Assembly: GCA_934435205.1 (NCBI GenBank)
Contig: CAKSAK010000002.1
Location: 372,001 to 436,000 of the forward strand
Direction of reading: 5' to 3'
Source: an uncultured Ruminococcus sp.
GTDB taxonomy: Bacteria; Bacillota; Clostridia; Oscillospirales; Ruminococcaceae
DNA length: 64,000 nt
Shown here: positions 35,118 through 42,763 of the stretch, in pieces
How the letters are laid out: the number at the start of each line of letters is the position of its first letter
Numbering within the stretch: position 1 is the stretch's first letter
Position numbers and translations under genes: made by a program
Notes under the pieces: model-generated
Told to the model about the DNA's origin: nothing
The model's database searches: none
Seen by the model: the letters and a program-made list of their open reading frames with translations, nothing else

Positions 35118-35141
35118 GGGCGACCCAAGGTCGCCCCTACA
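35118..35141 (-). repeat. Dispersed palindrome (GACC type)
   Basis: GGGCGACC-CAA-GGTCGCCC (35118-35136) followed by CTACA. Twenty-two bases after the AraC-type stop codon. Confidence 0.95.
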
Positions 35142-35163
35142 GCATAAAACACAAATTTGTCTT

Positions 35164-35994
35164 TTACTTGCTGTTTATATTCCTTTTCCTGAACGCCTCA
35201 CGATATTGCATAGGCGTCATGCCCTCAAGCTTGCGAAAGGTCCTCATAAAGTATTTCTCGTCAGAAAAACCGCTTGAATAGGCTGTTTCCTTTATGCTTA
35301 TGCCCTCCGTTTCAAGAAGCCTTTTGGCAATGTCTATCCTCGTTCTGCTGAGATATTTTATAAGCGTACAGCCCGTTTCCCTCTTGAAGATAAGGGAAAG
35401 ATATTCAGCGTTGTAGTGAAAATGTCGTGCTATCATCTCCGCAGTGAGCTTTTTCTGACAGTTAGATCTTATCCATTGGCAGATGTTGTATATCTTCGGG
35501 GATATCTCATGTTCACTCCCAGCAGCAAGATACTGCTGTGTTATCTCCATAAGAAGCATTGAAAGTGCGCAAACAGGGAGCATTTCAGTGTAAAGCCTTT
35601 CCTGACGCTGATAGTCAAGAAGCTGTCTGAAAATAATGCTCACACGCCTAGGGTCAGCGGCGGTGAAATGCTCAGGGATAACATATGCAAAACCGCTCTC
35701 AGGACAGTTCTCCCCACGAGTTTTCGGTGCAGAGAAGTGTACCCACATATATGAAAGCCTGCCTGCGCATGGTTTTGTACCCCAGTGTTCCGTTCCCGAG
35801 GGCAGTAGGATATATTCTCCCGAATGTACGGAAAAGTCAACGCCGTTCATTGTGATAAAAAGCGTCCCCTCCGTGACAAAAATAAGCACATCACAGTTCA
35901 GCGTTCTCCTGACGTGCAGAAAACCACCGTCATTTTCAAGACAGCCACAGGTGAAAAACCTAGGCTGTGGGCATTTTTCGTATATATTGAGCAT
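35164..35994 (-). CDS. AraC-family transcriptional regulator
   Basis: 276 residues: an N-terminal cupin-like sugar-sensing domain (~1-150, with GEYILLPSGTEHWG) and a C-terminal double helix-turn-helix (~175-275; IARHFHYNAEYLSLIFKRETG and KETAYSSGFSDEKYFMRTFRK). Typical of activators of glycoside-utilisation genes. The convergent GH127 gene is a plausible target. AGAGGTGAG precedes ATG 35994. Confidence 0.93.
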   Translation of the reverse strand: MLNIYEKCPQPRFFTCGCLENDGGFLHVRRTLNCDVLIFVTEGTLFITMNGVDFSVHSGEYILLPSGTEHWGTKPCAGRLSYMWVHFSAPKTRGENCPESGFAYVIPEHFTAADPRRVSIIFRQLLDYQRQERLYTEMLPVCALSMLLMEITQQYLAAGSEHEISPKIYNICQWIRSNCQKKLTAEMIARHFHYNAEYLSLIFKRETGCTLIKYLSRTRIDIAKRLLETEGISIKETAYSSGFSDEKYFMRTFRKLEGMTPMQYREAFRKRNINSK

Positions 35995-36015
35995 TTTCTC
36001 ACCTCTTTTTATCTT

Positions 36016-36044
36016 ATTATATCATATCTTCTGTATTTTGTCAC
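36016..36044 (-). promoter_or_regulatory. Promoter of the AraC-type gene
   Basis: Minus strand GTGACA (36044-36039), 17 bases, TATAAT (36021-36016). Confidence 0.8.
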
Positions 36045-36049
36045 TAGGG

Positions 36050-36082
36050 CAAAATAAAAGCCCTGCAAAACGCAGAGCTTTT
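36050..36082 (-). terminator. Terminator of the purine/nucleoside transport operon
   Basis: AAAGCTCTGC / GCAGGGCTTT stem with short loop, then TATTTT on the minus strand. Confidence 0.8.
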
Positions 36083-36109
36083 AAATATGTTGCTTTGGGT
36101 ATTATTATC

Positions 36110-36136
36110 TGTAGGGGCGAACAGTGTTCGCCCGTT
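36110..36136 (+). repeat. Dispersed palindrome (GAAC type)
   Basis: TGTAG, GGGCGAAC-AGT-GTTCGCCC (36115-36133), GTT. Between the last permease stop and its terminator. Confidence 0.95.
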
Positions 36137-36145
36137 ACGTCACGT

Positions 36146-37105
36146 TTACCTCTCCTCACGGAAATAATTGATACCGCAGGATTGTGGCTGTGAACGTTCT
36201 CTTGATTTTTTCACAGAAGTGATGATAAGAACAAGAGCAGTTACAAGATAAGGGAGCATATCAAAGAATGACTCAGGAACAGTGAAGCTGAGGTTTTTCG
36301 GGAAGTAGTATTTCAGCACCATGAATGCACCGAAAATATACGCTCCGTAAATAGCCCTAGCAGGATTCCATACAGCGAAGATAACAAGAGCAACAGCTAT
36401 CCAGCCAAGACCGTTCACGCTGTTTGCCATCCAAACACCGCCGTTTATTACCATTGAGCAGAATGCTCCGCCTATTCCGCATATTCCTCCGCCGATAAGA
36501 ACGTTTATATATTTGTATTTCACCACGTTTATTCCCACAGCGTCCGCAACAGCAGGATTCTCACCGATAGTTCTAAGATTAAGACCCACCTTTGTCTTTT
36601 TCAGATAGATAAACATTATCACAGCGATAATAATACTAAGATATGTGAAAATGTTCTGTGAGAAAAGCACCTCGCCAACAACAGGTATCTTGCTAAGAAG
36701 CGGTATGTCAATGTTTTTCAGACTGCTCATCACTCCGTCAGGCAGTTTGAGGTTGCCTGTAGGTGAAGCGGATATCATCTGCTCGCCTATGAAGTTTGAA
36801 AGTCCAGTGCCGAATATAGTCAGTGTAAGACCTGTTACGTTTTGGTTCGCCATCATTGTTATGGTAAGAAAAGCGTAGATAAGCGAAACAAGCGCACCCA
36901 TAAGAAATGCCGCAAGTATGGAAAGCCAAAGGCTTCCTGTCTTGTATGCCACCATAAAGCCTGCGCAAGCACCCATTGCCATTGTTCCCTCAACGCCCAG
37001 GTTAAGGTGTCCAGCTTTTTCGTTCTGTATCTCTCCTACTGTGCCGAAAAGCAGAGGAGTACCCATATATACCGCATGGGCAAGGAATGAAATAAGTCTA
37101 GTCAT
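36146..37105 (-). CDS. Nucleoside ABC transporter permease (second)
   Basis: 319 residues, eight to nine helices. The segment GEIQNEKAGHLNLGVEGTMAM is the diagnostic permease motif of the BMP-dependent nucleoside family (YufQ type). Starts eight bases inside the first permease gene. Forms the channel with the first permease. Confidence 0.92.
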   Translation of the reverse strand: MTRLISFLAHAVYMGTPLLFGTVGEIQNEKAGHLNLGVEGTMAMGACAGFMVAYKTGSLWLSILAAFLMGALVSLIYAFLTITMMANQNVTGLTLTIFGTGLSNFIGEQMISASPTGNLKLPDGVMSSLKNIDIPLLSKIPVVGEVLFSQNIFTYLSIIIAVIMFIYLKKTKVGLNLRTIGENPAVADAVGINVVKYKYINVLIGGGICGIGGAFCSMVINGGVWMANSVNGLGWIAVALVIFAVWNPARAIYGAYIFGAFMVLKYYFPKNLSFTVPESFFDMLPYLVTALVLIITSVKKSRERSQPQSCGINYFREER

Positions 37106-38204
37106 TTTTCCTGCCTCCTCTTGTTATAAATCTGTATCTGATGAAGAACTCACAGCCAAGCACGAAGAACAGGATTATTCCCTGCAAAACGTCTGAGCAG
37201 TAAGGTGAAAGCACGAACTCTGACGATACAACAGTACTTCCCTTTTCCAAAACTGCGAACAGGAATGATACCACAAGTATGCCGAATGGATTAAGGTTTG
37301 CAAGCCATGCAACTATGATAGCCGTGAAGCCTACTCCGCCTGCAACAGATGTTGAAAGTGTGTGTTCTGTTCCGCAAGCCTGCACCATTCCTGCGATGCC
37401 GCAGATAGCGCCGCTGAGGAACATAGTTCTTATCATTATCTTGCTAGGGCTCATGCCTGCATATCTTGCAGTTGCATGGCTGTCTGATACTACAGTTATC
37501 TCGTAGCCCTGCTTTGTGTATTTAAGATAGATAAATACAAATATCACAAGCACCAGACCTATCACCCAGCCTATCTGCACGCCGCCTAGCGAGTCAAGCC
37601 ATGCGTTAAGGTCAAATCTTGCTATCTTAGGATATCCCTTTGACTCAGGGTCCTGCCATGCGCCCTTTGTGAGCCAGTCTATAACGTAAAGTGCGATATA
37701 GTTGAGCATAAGGGTGAGCAAAGTTTCGTTTGTGTCGAATTTTGCCTTGAAAAATGCAGGGATAATGCCATACAGTCCTCCGCCTATCATCGCCGCAACG
37801 AACATAACAATGAAAAGCAGATAGTGAGGCATATCGTAATGATAAAGAGCGAAGTATGAAGCGAAAACTCCGCCCATTATTATCTGACCCTCTGCACCGA
37901 TATTCCAAAACTTCATCTTAAACGCAAGCGTGATGCCAAGAGAAGATATAAGAAGCGGTATCATTATCTTTATGGTCTCTTTGAACGGCATAAAAGGGTT
38001 TGCGGCGTTCTTGCCGATAAAAGCGCCCTTTACCATTTTCGCATAGTATGAAATCGGATTCTTACCAAGAATAAGAATGAATATTCCGCCTGCACAAATA
38101 GCCAGAAGCACCGACAGAAGCCTTATGATAAGCTTTTGCTTGTTTGAACGTTCAGCACGCTTGGCTATTCTTATAAGCGGCTCTTTTTTTATCATATCAG
38201 CCAA
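37098..38204 (-). CDS. Nucleoside ABC transporter permease (first)
   Basis: 368 residues. A basic cytoplasmic N terminus, then about ten helices; LAFKMKFWNIGAEGQI is the coupling/permease motif of YufP-type proteins and TNETLLTLMLNYIA follows. Overlaps the ATPase gene upstream by eight bases and the second permease downstream by eight, a tight translational unit. Confidence 0.92.
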   Translation of the reverse strand: MADMIKKEPLIRIAKRAERSNKQKLIIRLLSVLLAICAGGIFILILGKNPISYYAKMVKGAFIGKNAANPFMPFKETIKIMIPLLISSLGITLAFKMKFWNIGAEGQIIMGGVFASYFALYHYDMPHYLLFIVMFVAAMIGGGLYGIIPAFFKAKFDTNETLLTLMLNYIALYVIDWLTKGAWQDPESKGYPKIARFDLNAWLDSLGGVQIGWVIGLVLVIFVFIYLKYTKQGYEITVVSDSHATARYAGMSPSKIMIRTMFLSGAICGIAGMVQACGTEHTLSTSVAGGVGFTAIIVAWLANLNPFGILVVSFLFAVLEKGSTVVSSEFVLSPYCSDVLQGIILFFVLGCEFFIRYRFITRGGRKND

Positions 38205-39732
38205 TGCCCAGCACCTCCTCCATTGTCGAGCCTGTCATCATCATGCCCACCTGTTCCTTTGTGACCTTTTTGGCGTCACAAATACCTGTTATCTTGCCGT
38301 GACAAAGCACCATTATCCTGTCGCAAAGCTCCAGCAAAACGTCAAGGTCTTCGCCTATGAAAAGCACCGCCGTGTTCTTTTTCTTCTGCTCGTTAAGAAG
38401 CGAGTATATGAGATATGATGAGTTGATGTCAAGTCCACGAACAGGATATGCGGTTATGAGCAGGTCAGGCTCACTGTGTATCTCTCGTCCAAGCAGGACC
38501 TTCTGAACGTTTCCGCCCGAAAGCATTCTTACAGGAAGCTCCGTGGACGGAGTTTTTATTTCAAGCTTTTCTATAAGCTCCTTTGAAAGCGCCTTAGCAG
38601 GCTTTCTGTCCACAAAGCAAAGCTTGCCCTGCTTGTATGTTTTAAGAAGCATATTGTCCGTCATACCCACCGAAGCGATAAGACCCATTCCAAGTCTGTC
38701 CTCAGGGATAAAGCTCATGCTTATGCCGAGATTTATTATCTCCTTAGGGGTCTTGCCTATGATATTCTCCTTGTTGTAAAGCACTGCGCCCTTTTCTATC
38801 TTCTGAAGCCCTGCGATAGTCTCGCAAAGCTCTTTCTGACCGCTTCCTGCAATGCCTGCCACGCCAAGTATCTCGCCTCTGTTTATAACAAAGCTTACGT
38901 CATCAAGAGCAATGCTTCCCTCAGAGTTCTTTACTGTCAGATCGACCACGTTAAGTATCGGCTTTACGTTCACTGGTTCAGGTCTTTCTATTGAAAGCTC
39001 CACCGCCTTGCCCACCATAAGCTCAGTGAGCTGCTTTTCGCTGCTTTCGGCAGTGATTACAGTTTCAACGCTCTTGCCCTTTCGCAGTATGGTCACTCTG
39101 TCAGATATATCCATTACCTCGCCCAGCTTGTGGGTGATGATAATGATAGCACAGCCCTGGGCTTTCATTTTTCTCAGGATATTGAAAAGCTTTTCCGTCT
39201 CCTGCGGAGTAAGAACAGCCGTAGGCTCGTCAAGAATAAGTATCTTTGCACCCCTGTAAAGCACCTTTAGTATCTCAACTGTCTGCTTTTCGCTGACGGA
39301 CATATTGTATACCTTTTTGTCAGGGTCAACTTCAAGGCCAAGCTGTTCAGATATCTTCTTTATCTCATCTCTTACAGCGCCCTTGCTTCTAAGCTTGCCC
39401 TTTGTGCCTGCCACAATGTTGTCTGCGGCGGAGAACACCTCCACAAGCTTGAAGTGCTGATGTATCATGCCTATGCCAAGTGAGATAGAATCCATAGGGG
39501 AGTTTATCGCCTCAGGCTTGCCGGCAATGTAGATATTGCCCTTGTCAGGGTGATAGATACCCGAAAGCATATTCATCAACGTTGTCTTTCCAGATCCGTT
39601 TTCGCCCAGCAGTGCAAGTATCTCGCCGTATTTTACTTCAAGATCAATGCCGTCATTTGCAACTACGCTGCCGAAAACCTTTGTTATCCCGCTGCATTTT
39701 ACAGCGATCTCAGCAGATATTTCTTCACTCAT
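38197..39732 (-). CDS. Nucleoside ABC transporter ATPase, two domains
   Basis: 511 residues with two ABC domains. Domain 1 has GENGSGKTT, MSVSEKQTVEIL and ILILDEPT. Domain 2 has GIAGSGQKE, MLSGGNVQKVLL and LLITAYPVRGLD, where the acidic Walker B residues are replaced; this is normal for the second domain in sugar/nucleoside-type ATPases. Separated from the binding-protein gene by 153 bases with two hairpins. Confidence 0.93.
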   Translation of the reverse strand: MSEEISAEIAVKCSGITKVFGSVVANDGIDLEVKYGEILALLGENGSGKTTLMNMLSGIYHPDKGNIYIAGKPEAINSPMDSISLGIGMIHQHFKLVEVFSAADNIVAGTKGKLRSKGAVRDEIKKISEQLGLEVDPDKKVYNMSVSEKQTVEILKVLYRGAKILILDEPTAVLTPQETEKLFNILRKMKAQGCAIIIITHKLGEVMDISDRVTILRKGKSVETVITAESSEKQLTELMVGKAVELSIERPEPVNVKPILNVVDLTVKNSEGSIALDDVSFVINRGEILGVAGIAGSGQKELCETIAGLQKIEKGAVLYNKENIIGKTPKEIINLGISMSFIPEDRLGMGLIASVGMTDNMLLKTYKQGKLCFVDRKPAKALSKELIEKLEIKTPSTELPVRMLSGGNVQKVLLGREIHSEPDLLITAYPVRGLDINSSYLIYSLLNEQKKKNTAVLFIGEDLDVLLELCDRIMVLCHGKITGICDAKKVTKEQVGMMMTGSTMEEVLGIG

Positions 39733-39785
39733 ACTTTCAGCTCCTTTTTATGAACTTCCTTAGATTTGCTAATGTCATCAGAAAC

Positions 39786-39853
39786 CGACAGCAGAATTAT
39801 CTGCTGCCGTATGCTCATATCATTAACAAAACAGGCGGCAACCTGCGCCGCCC
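39786..39853 (-). terminator. Intra-operon hairpins between binding protein and ATPase genes
   Basis: GGGCGGC / GCCGCCT stem followed by TGTTTTGTT (39853-39824), then a second eight-pair hairpin (39809-39786). The first resembles a partial terminator, expected to keep the binding protein more abundant than the membrane parts. Confidence 0.65.
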
Positions 39854-39885
39854 GTATAAATGTTTTGTTAAGCTGTTAAGCCTTA

Positions 39886-41037
39886 TTACTTGACCTCAAC
39901 GTTCTTGAAGTACCAGTTGATTCCGCCTGTGATAGTAGCGTCGTCAAGTGTCTTGCCCTCTTCACCAACCGTGTTGCCGTCGTTTGTTTCGATAACGCCG
40001 TCAAATACGTTGAAAGAGCCGTCCTCGATCTTAGCCTTAGCCTCGTCAACTGCCTTCTGCATATCCTCTGTGCAAAGATCCATGTTCAGAGGAGCGATGT
40101 CTACAAGACCGTCAGCCATGCCGCCGTAGTAGTTCTCACACTTCCAGTTGCCATCTACGATCTGCTTTACCTGATATGTGTAGTATGCAGACCAGTTCCA
40201 TAGAGTTGAAGTAAGTGTAGCCTTTGGAGCGTCCTTAGACATATCTGTGTTGTAGCCTACGCCCCACTTGCCTGCGCTTTCAGCCTCGAGCTGTGGGTTA
40301 GGTGTGTCACAGTGCTGTGCGATAACGTCGCAGCCTTCAGAAAGAAGAGCCTTTGCAGCGTTTGTTTCCTCTGTTGGTGAATACCAGCTGTTTGTTACCT
40401 TTACATAAACCTTAGCGTCTGGGTTTACAGAATAAACGCCCATTGCGAAAGCGTCGATACCGCCTGTGCACTCAGAGTTCTCGCTGCCCATAGCGGAAAC
40501 GTAACCGATAAGGTTTGACTCTGTCTTCATACCTGCAACGATACCTGTGAGATATCTTGCCTGATAAATTCTTCCGAAGTAGTTGTTAAGGTTCTTGCCG
40601 TTGTTCTTGTAGCCTGTGCCGTGGCAGAAATAAACGTCAGGATATTCCTCTGCGAGGGATTCCATTTTGTCCATATAGCCCCAGCTTGTGCCGAAGATGA
40701 TGTTGCAGCCGTCCTCGATGCACTCACGGATAGCTGTTTCTGTAGCAGCAGGGTCGCTGTCTGATACGTTGTTCTTTCTTACGATCTGATCGTCCTTAAG
40801 TCCAAGCTCCTTCTGCATACCAACGATACCCTGATCGTGAGCGTATGTGTAGCCTGAACCGTCGGCAGGGTTGCCGATGTGTATAACACCGATCTTTACA
40901 GTGTCATAGCTGAGAGTTGCCGTCTGATTGTCAGCCGACTTCTGTGATGCTTCGTCCTTAGCAGATGTACAAGCTGTAAGAGCAGTTACAGCAAGAGCCG
41001 CAGAAAGAACGAGTGCAAGAATACGTCTTACCTTCAT
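39886..41037 (-). CDS. BMP-family substrate-binding lipoprotein
   Basis: 383 residues. Lipoprotein signal peptide with lipobox LTAC (Cys ~23), then a Ser/Asp-rich linker and the PBP1-BMP fold (KIGVIHIGNPADGSGYTYAHDQG, IIFGTSWGYMD). Family members (Med, PnrA) bind purine nucleosides. Located outside the membrane, feeding the permease pair encoded next. Follows xpt by 45 bases. Confidence 0.93.
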   Translation of the reverse strand: MKVRRILALVLSAALAVTALTACTSAKDEASQKSADNQTATLSYDTVKIGVIHIGNPADGSGYTYAHDQGIVGMQKELGLKDDQIVRKNNVSDSDPAATETAIRECIEDGCNIIFGTSWGYMDKMESLAEEYPDVYFCHGTGYKNNGKNLNNYFGRIYQARYLTGIVAGMKTESNLIGYVSAMGSENSECTGGIDAFAMGVYSVNPDAKVYVKVTNSWYSPTEETNAAKALLSEGCDVIAQHCDTPNPQLEAESAGKWGVGYNTDMSKDAPKATLTSTLWNWSAYYTYQVKQIVDGNWKCENYYGGMADGLVDIAPLNMDLCTEDMQKAVDEAKAKIEDGSFNVFDGVIETNDGNTVGEEGKTLDDATITGGINWYFKNVEVK

Positions 41038-41082
41038 GTTTGATCTTCCTCCATAAAATATTTATTGGTAACGCCTTGTGCG

Positions 41083-41679
41083 TTAGTCCCTGAAAGTGAT
41101 AGTGCCGTTGTCCATAGAGTCAACGATAGCAAGAGATTCGAGCTTCACGCCCATGTCACGGATAGTCTTTCCGCCAACCTGGAAGCCCTTTTCGATAACG
41201 ATACCTGCTCCCGCAAGCTCAGCCCCCGACTGCTTCACGATATCAATAAGTCCCATAAGAGCGCAGCCGTTTGCAAGAAAATCGTCTATGATAAGCACCT
41301 TGTCGCCCTTGCCGAGATATTTTTCAGATACCATAACGTCATATGTAACGCCCTTTGTGTAGGACTTTACCTGAGTAACGAACATTTCGCCGTCAAGATT
41401 TTTGCTGAGGGTTTTCTTTGCGAAAATAACAGGGCAGTTGTTAAAATGCTGTGCCGCAATGCAGGCAATGCCGATACCGGATGACTCGATAGTGAGTATC
41501 CTGTTCACCCCTGCTCCTGCAAATCTCTTAGCAAACTCCTCGCCGATATCGTTGAAAAGCTTTACGTCCATTTGGTGGTTAAGGAATTTATCAACTTTGA
41601 GAACGTTTCCTTCCTTTACTACTCCGTCCTTAAGAATACGCTGTTTTAAAATTTCCATGATCTTTTCCTCACGATACAA
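41083..41679 (-). CDS. xpt: Xanthine phosphoribosyltransferase
   Basis: 198 residues. Type I PRTase: the PRPP loop VLIIDDFLANGCAL, N-terminal LKQRILKDGVV and FLNHQMDV segments as in Xpt. Salvages xanthine to XMP. Heads the operon of a nucleoside/purine transporter, which points to purine uptake as the transporter's job. The leader is only about 40 bases and shows no purine riboswitch. Confidence 0.93.
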   Translation of the reverse strand: MYREEKIMEILKQRILKDGVVKEGNVLKVDKFLNHQMDVKLFNDIGEEFAKRFAGAGVNRILTIESSGIGIACIAAQHFNNCPVIFAKKTLSKNLDGEMFVTQVKSYTKGVTYDVMVSEKYLGKGDKVLIIDDFLANGCALMGLIDIVKQSGAELAGAGIVIEKGFQVGGKTIRDMGVKLESLAIVDSMDNGTITFRD

Positions 41680-41727
41680 AAATAGTTAATTATATTATTT
41701 TACATCAAAAAGCAACTACATAAAAAG

Positions 41728-41756
41728 ATTATACTACACTTTCGACGATTATTCAA
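41728..41756 (-). promoter_or_regulatory. Promoter of the xpt operon
   Basis: Minus strand TTGAAT (41756-41751), 17 bases, TATAAT (41733-41728). Confidence 0.85.
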
Positions 41757-41820
41757 TTGCTATGGCACGTTAAAAGTTTAACATTCTATTAATTTTCAAC
41801 GTTCTTTTCTGCATTGTGCA

Positions 41821-41850
41821 AAAAAAAATCCGCCTGAGATCTCAGACGGA
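41821..41850 (-). terminator. Terminator of the 260-residue unknown gene
   Basis: TCCGTCTG / CAGGCGGA stem around AGATCT, then nine T on the minus strand, nine bases after the stop. Confidence 0.88.
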
Positions 41851-41858
41851 TAAAAGCA

Positions 41859-42641
41859 TTATTTTTCTTTTACTTTTCTTGAAGCTATCTTAGCCGTGTT
41901 CGGCATACAGAGCATAGCGGCGGAGCTTTCGTAAATCGTAACATATATAGGGGAGTTCGTCAAATTGCAGAAAATAAGGTTTTTCGTGTCACAGTCATAA
42001 AACTCCATAAGCTCGCTGTCGATATAATATCTCCCCAGCGTATCCCATGATTCCAGCTTTTCTGTGCTTTCCGCAAGCCCCACCGAGTCAATTACTATCC
42101 CAACGTTCACATCTGCAAAAACAGGCACTATCCCATTCTCACCCTTGTAAAACATCTTGTTTCCCTGTGGGTCAGTGCCGTAATAGCATATAACAAGAGT
42201 ATCTTCAGGCAACTCATTTGCAACGTCAGCCTGTTCATTATCACAAAGCCTCTGACATATTGTGAAAAATTTATCAAGCTGTGTCATGAGCTTTTCTCTC
42301 TGCATCTTAGCTGTTTCAGCAAGCTCACTGCTTCCTGTTTTTTGTGCGGCATTTTCAGCGATATCACAGTCGAAATAATCGCTTGGCGTTTTAAGCTCAT
42401 AAACGTTGTTTATTGTTTTGGCAAAAAGCTTTCCGTCCTCGGAGTATACCGAGGTGACAGGAGAACTGCGTATGAATTTTCCGTCAGGGAACTTTTGACT
42501 GCCATATACAAGACCTTGAACGCAGTAAAACACTGTGTCGTCCGTGATAGGGTCAGGAAAACAGCTTTGAGCCGTGTTTGGATATGAAAAAAGCGAATTT
42601 TTCAAATTTCTTATTGCCACACGCCACTTGTCAAGATACAT
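41859..42641 (-). CDS. Hypothetical protein
   Basis: 260 residues from ATG 42641, preceded by GGGAG; a longer start adds 9 residues without a site. No signal peptide or membrane segment. Mixed alpha/beta with a helical, Lys/Glu-rich middle (~100-145) and a C-terminal region rich in beta strands (NLIFCNLTNSPIYVTIYESS). Six or more Cys. I do not recognise a family. Monocistronic with its own terminator, between the xpt operon and the EAL protein. Confidence 0.7.
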   Translation of the reverse strand: MYLDKWRVAIRNLKNSLFSYPNTAQSCFPDPITDDTVFYCVQGLVYGSQKFPDGKFIRSSPVTSVYSEDGKLFAKTINNVYELKTPSDYFDCDIAENAAQKTGSSELAETAKMQREKLMTQLDKFFTICQRLCDNEQADVANELPEDTLVICYYGTDPQGNKMFYKGENGIVPVFADVNVGIVIDSVGLAESTEKLESWDTLGRYYIDSELMEFYDCDTKNLIFCNLTNSPIYVTIYESSAAMLCMPNTAKIASRKVKEK

Positions 42642-42763
42642 TTTTTCTCCCTCGCTTTCAGCATTCATACCTATATAATATCAGATAGAGTATATTTTGT
42701 CAATAAAGCAGACAGCTTAATAGAAGAAAAAAGTCCCCCGCTTATCGCAGAGGACTTTTCAAA

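Noticed and set aside
38197..39732. Second ATPase domain as broken because Walker B lacks acidic residues
   Set aside because: This loss is normal in the second domain of two-domain nucleoside/sugar ABC ATPases.
41680..41858. Purine riboswitch ahead of xpt
   Set aside because: The leader is about 40 bases from a clear promoter, and no aptamer-like helices are seen.
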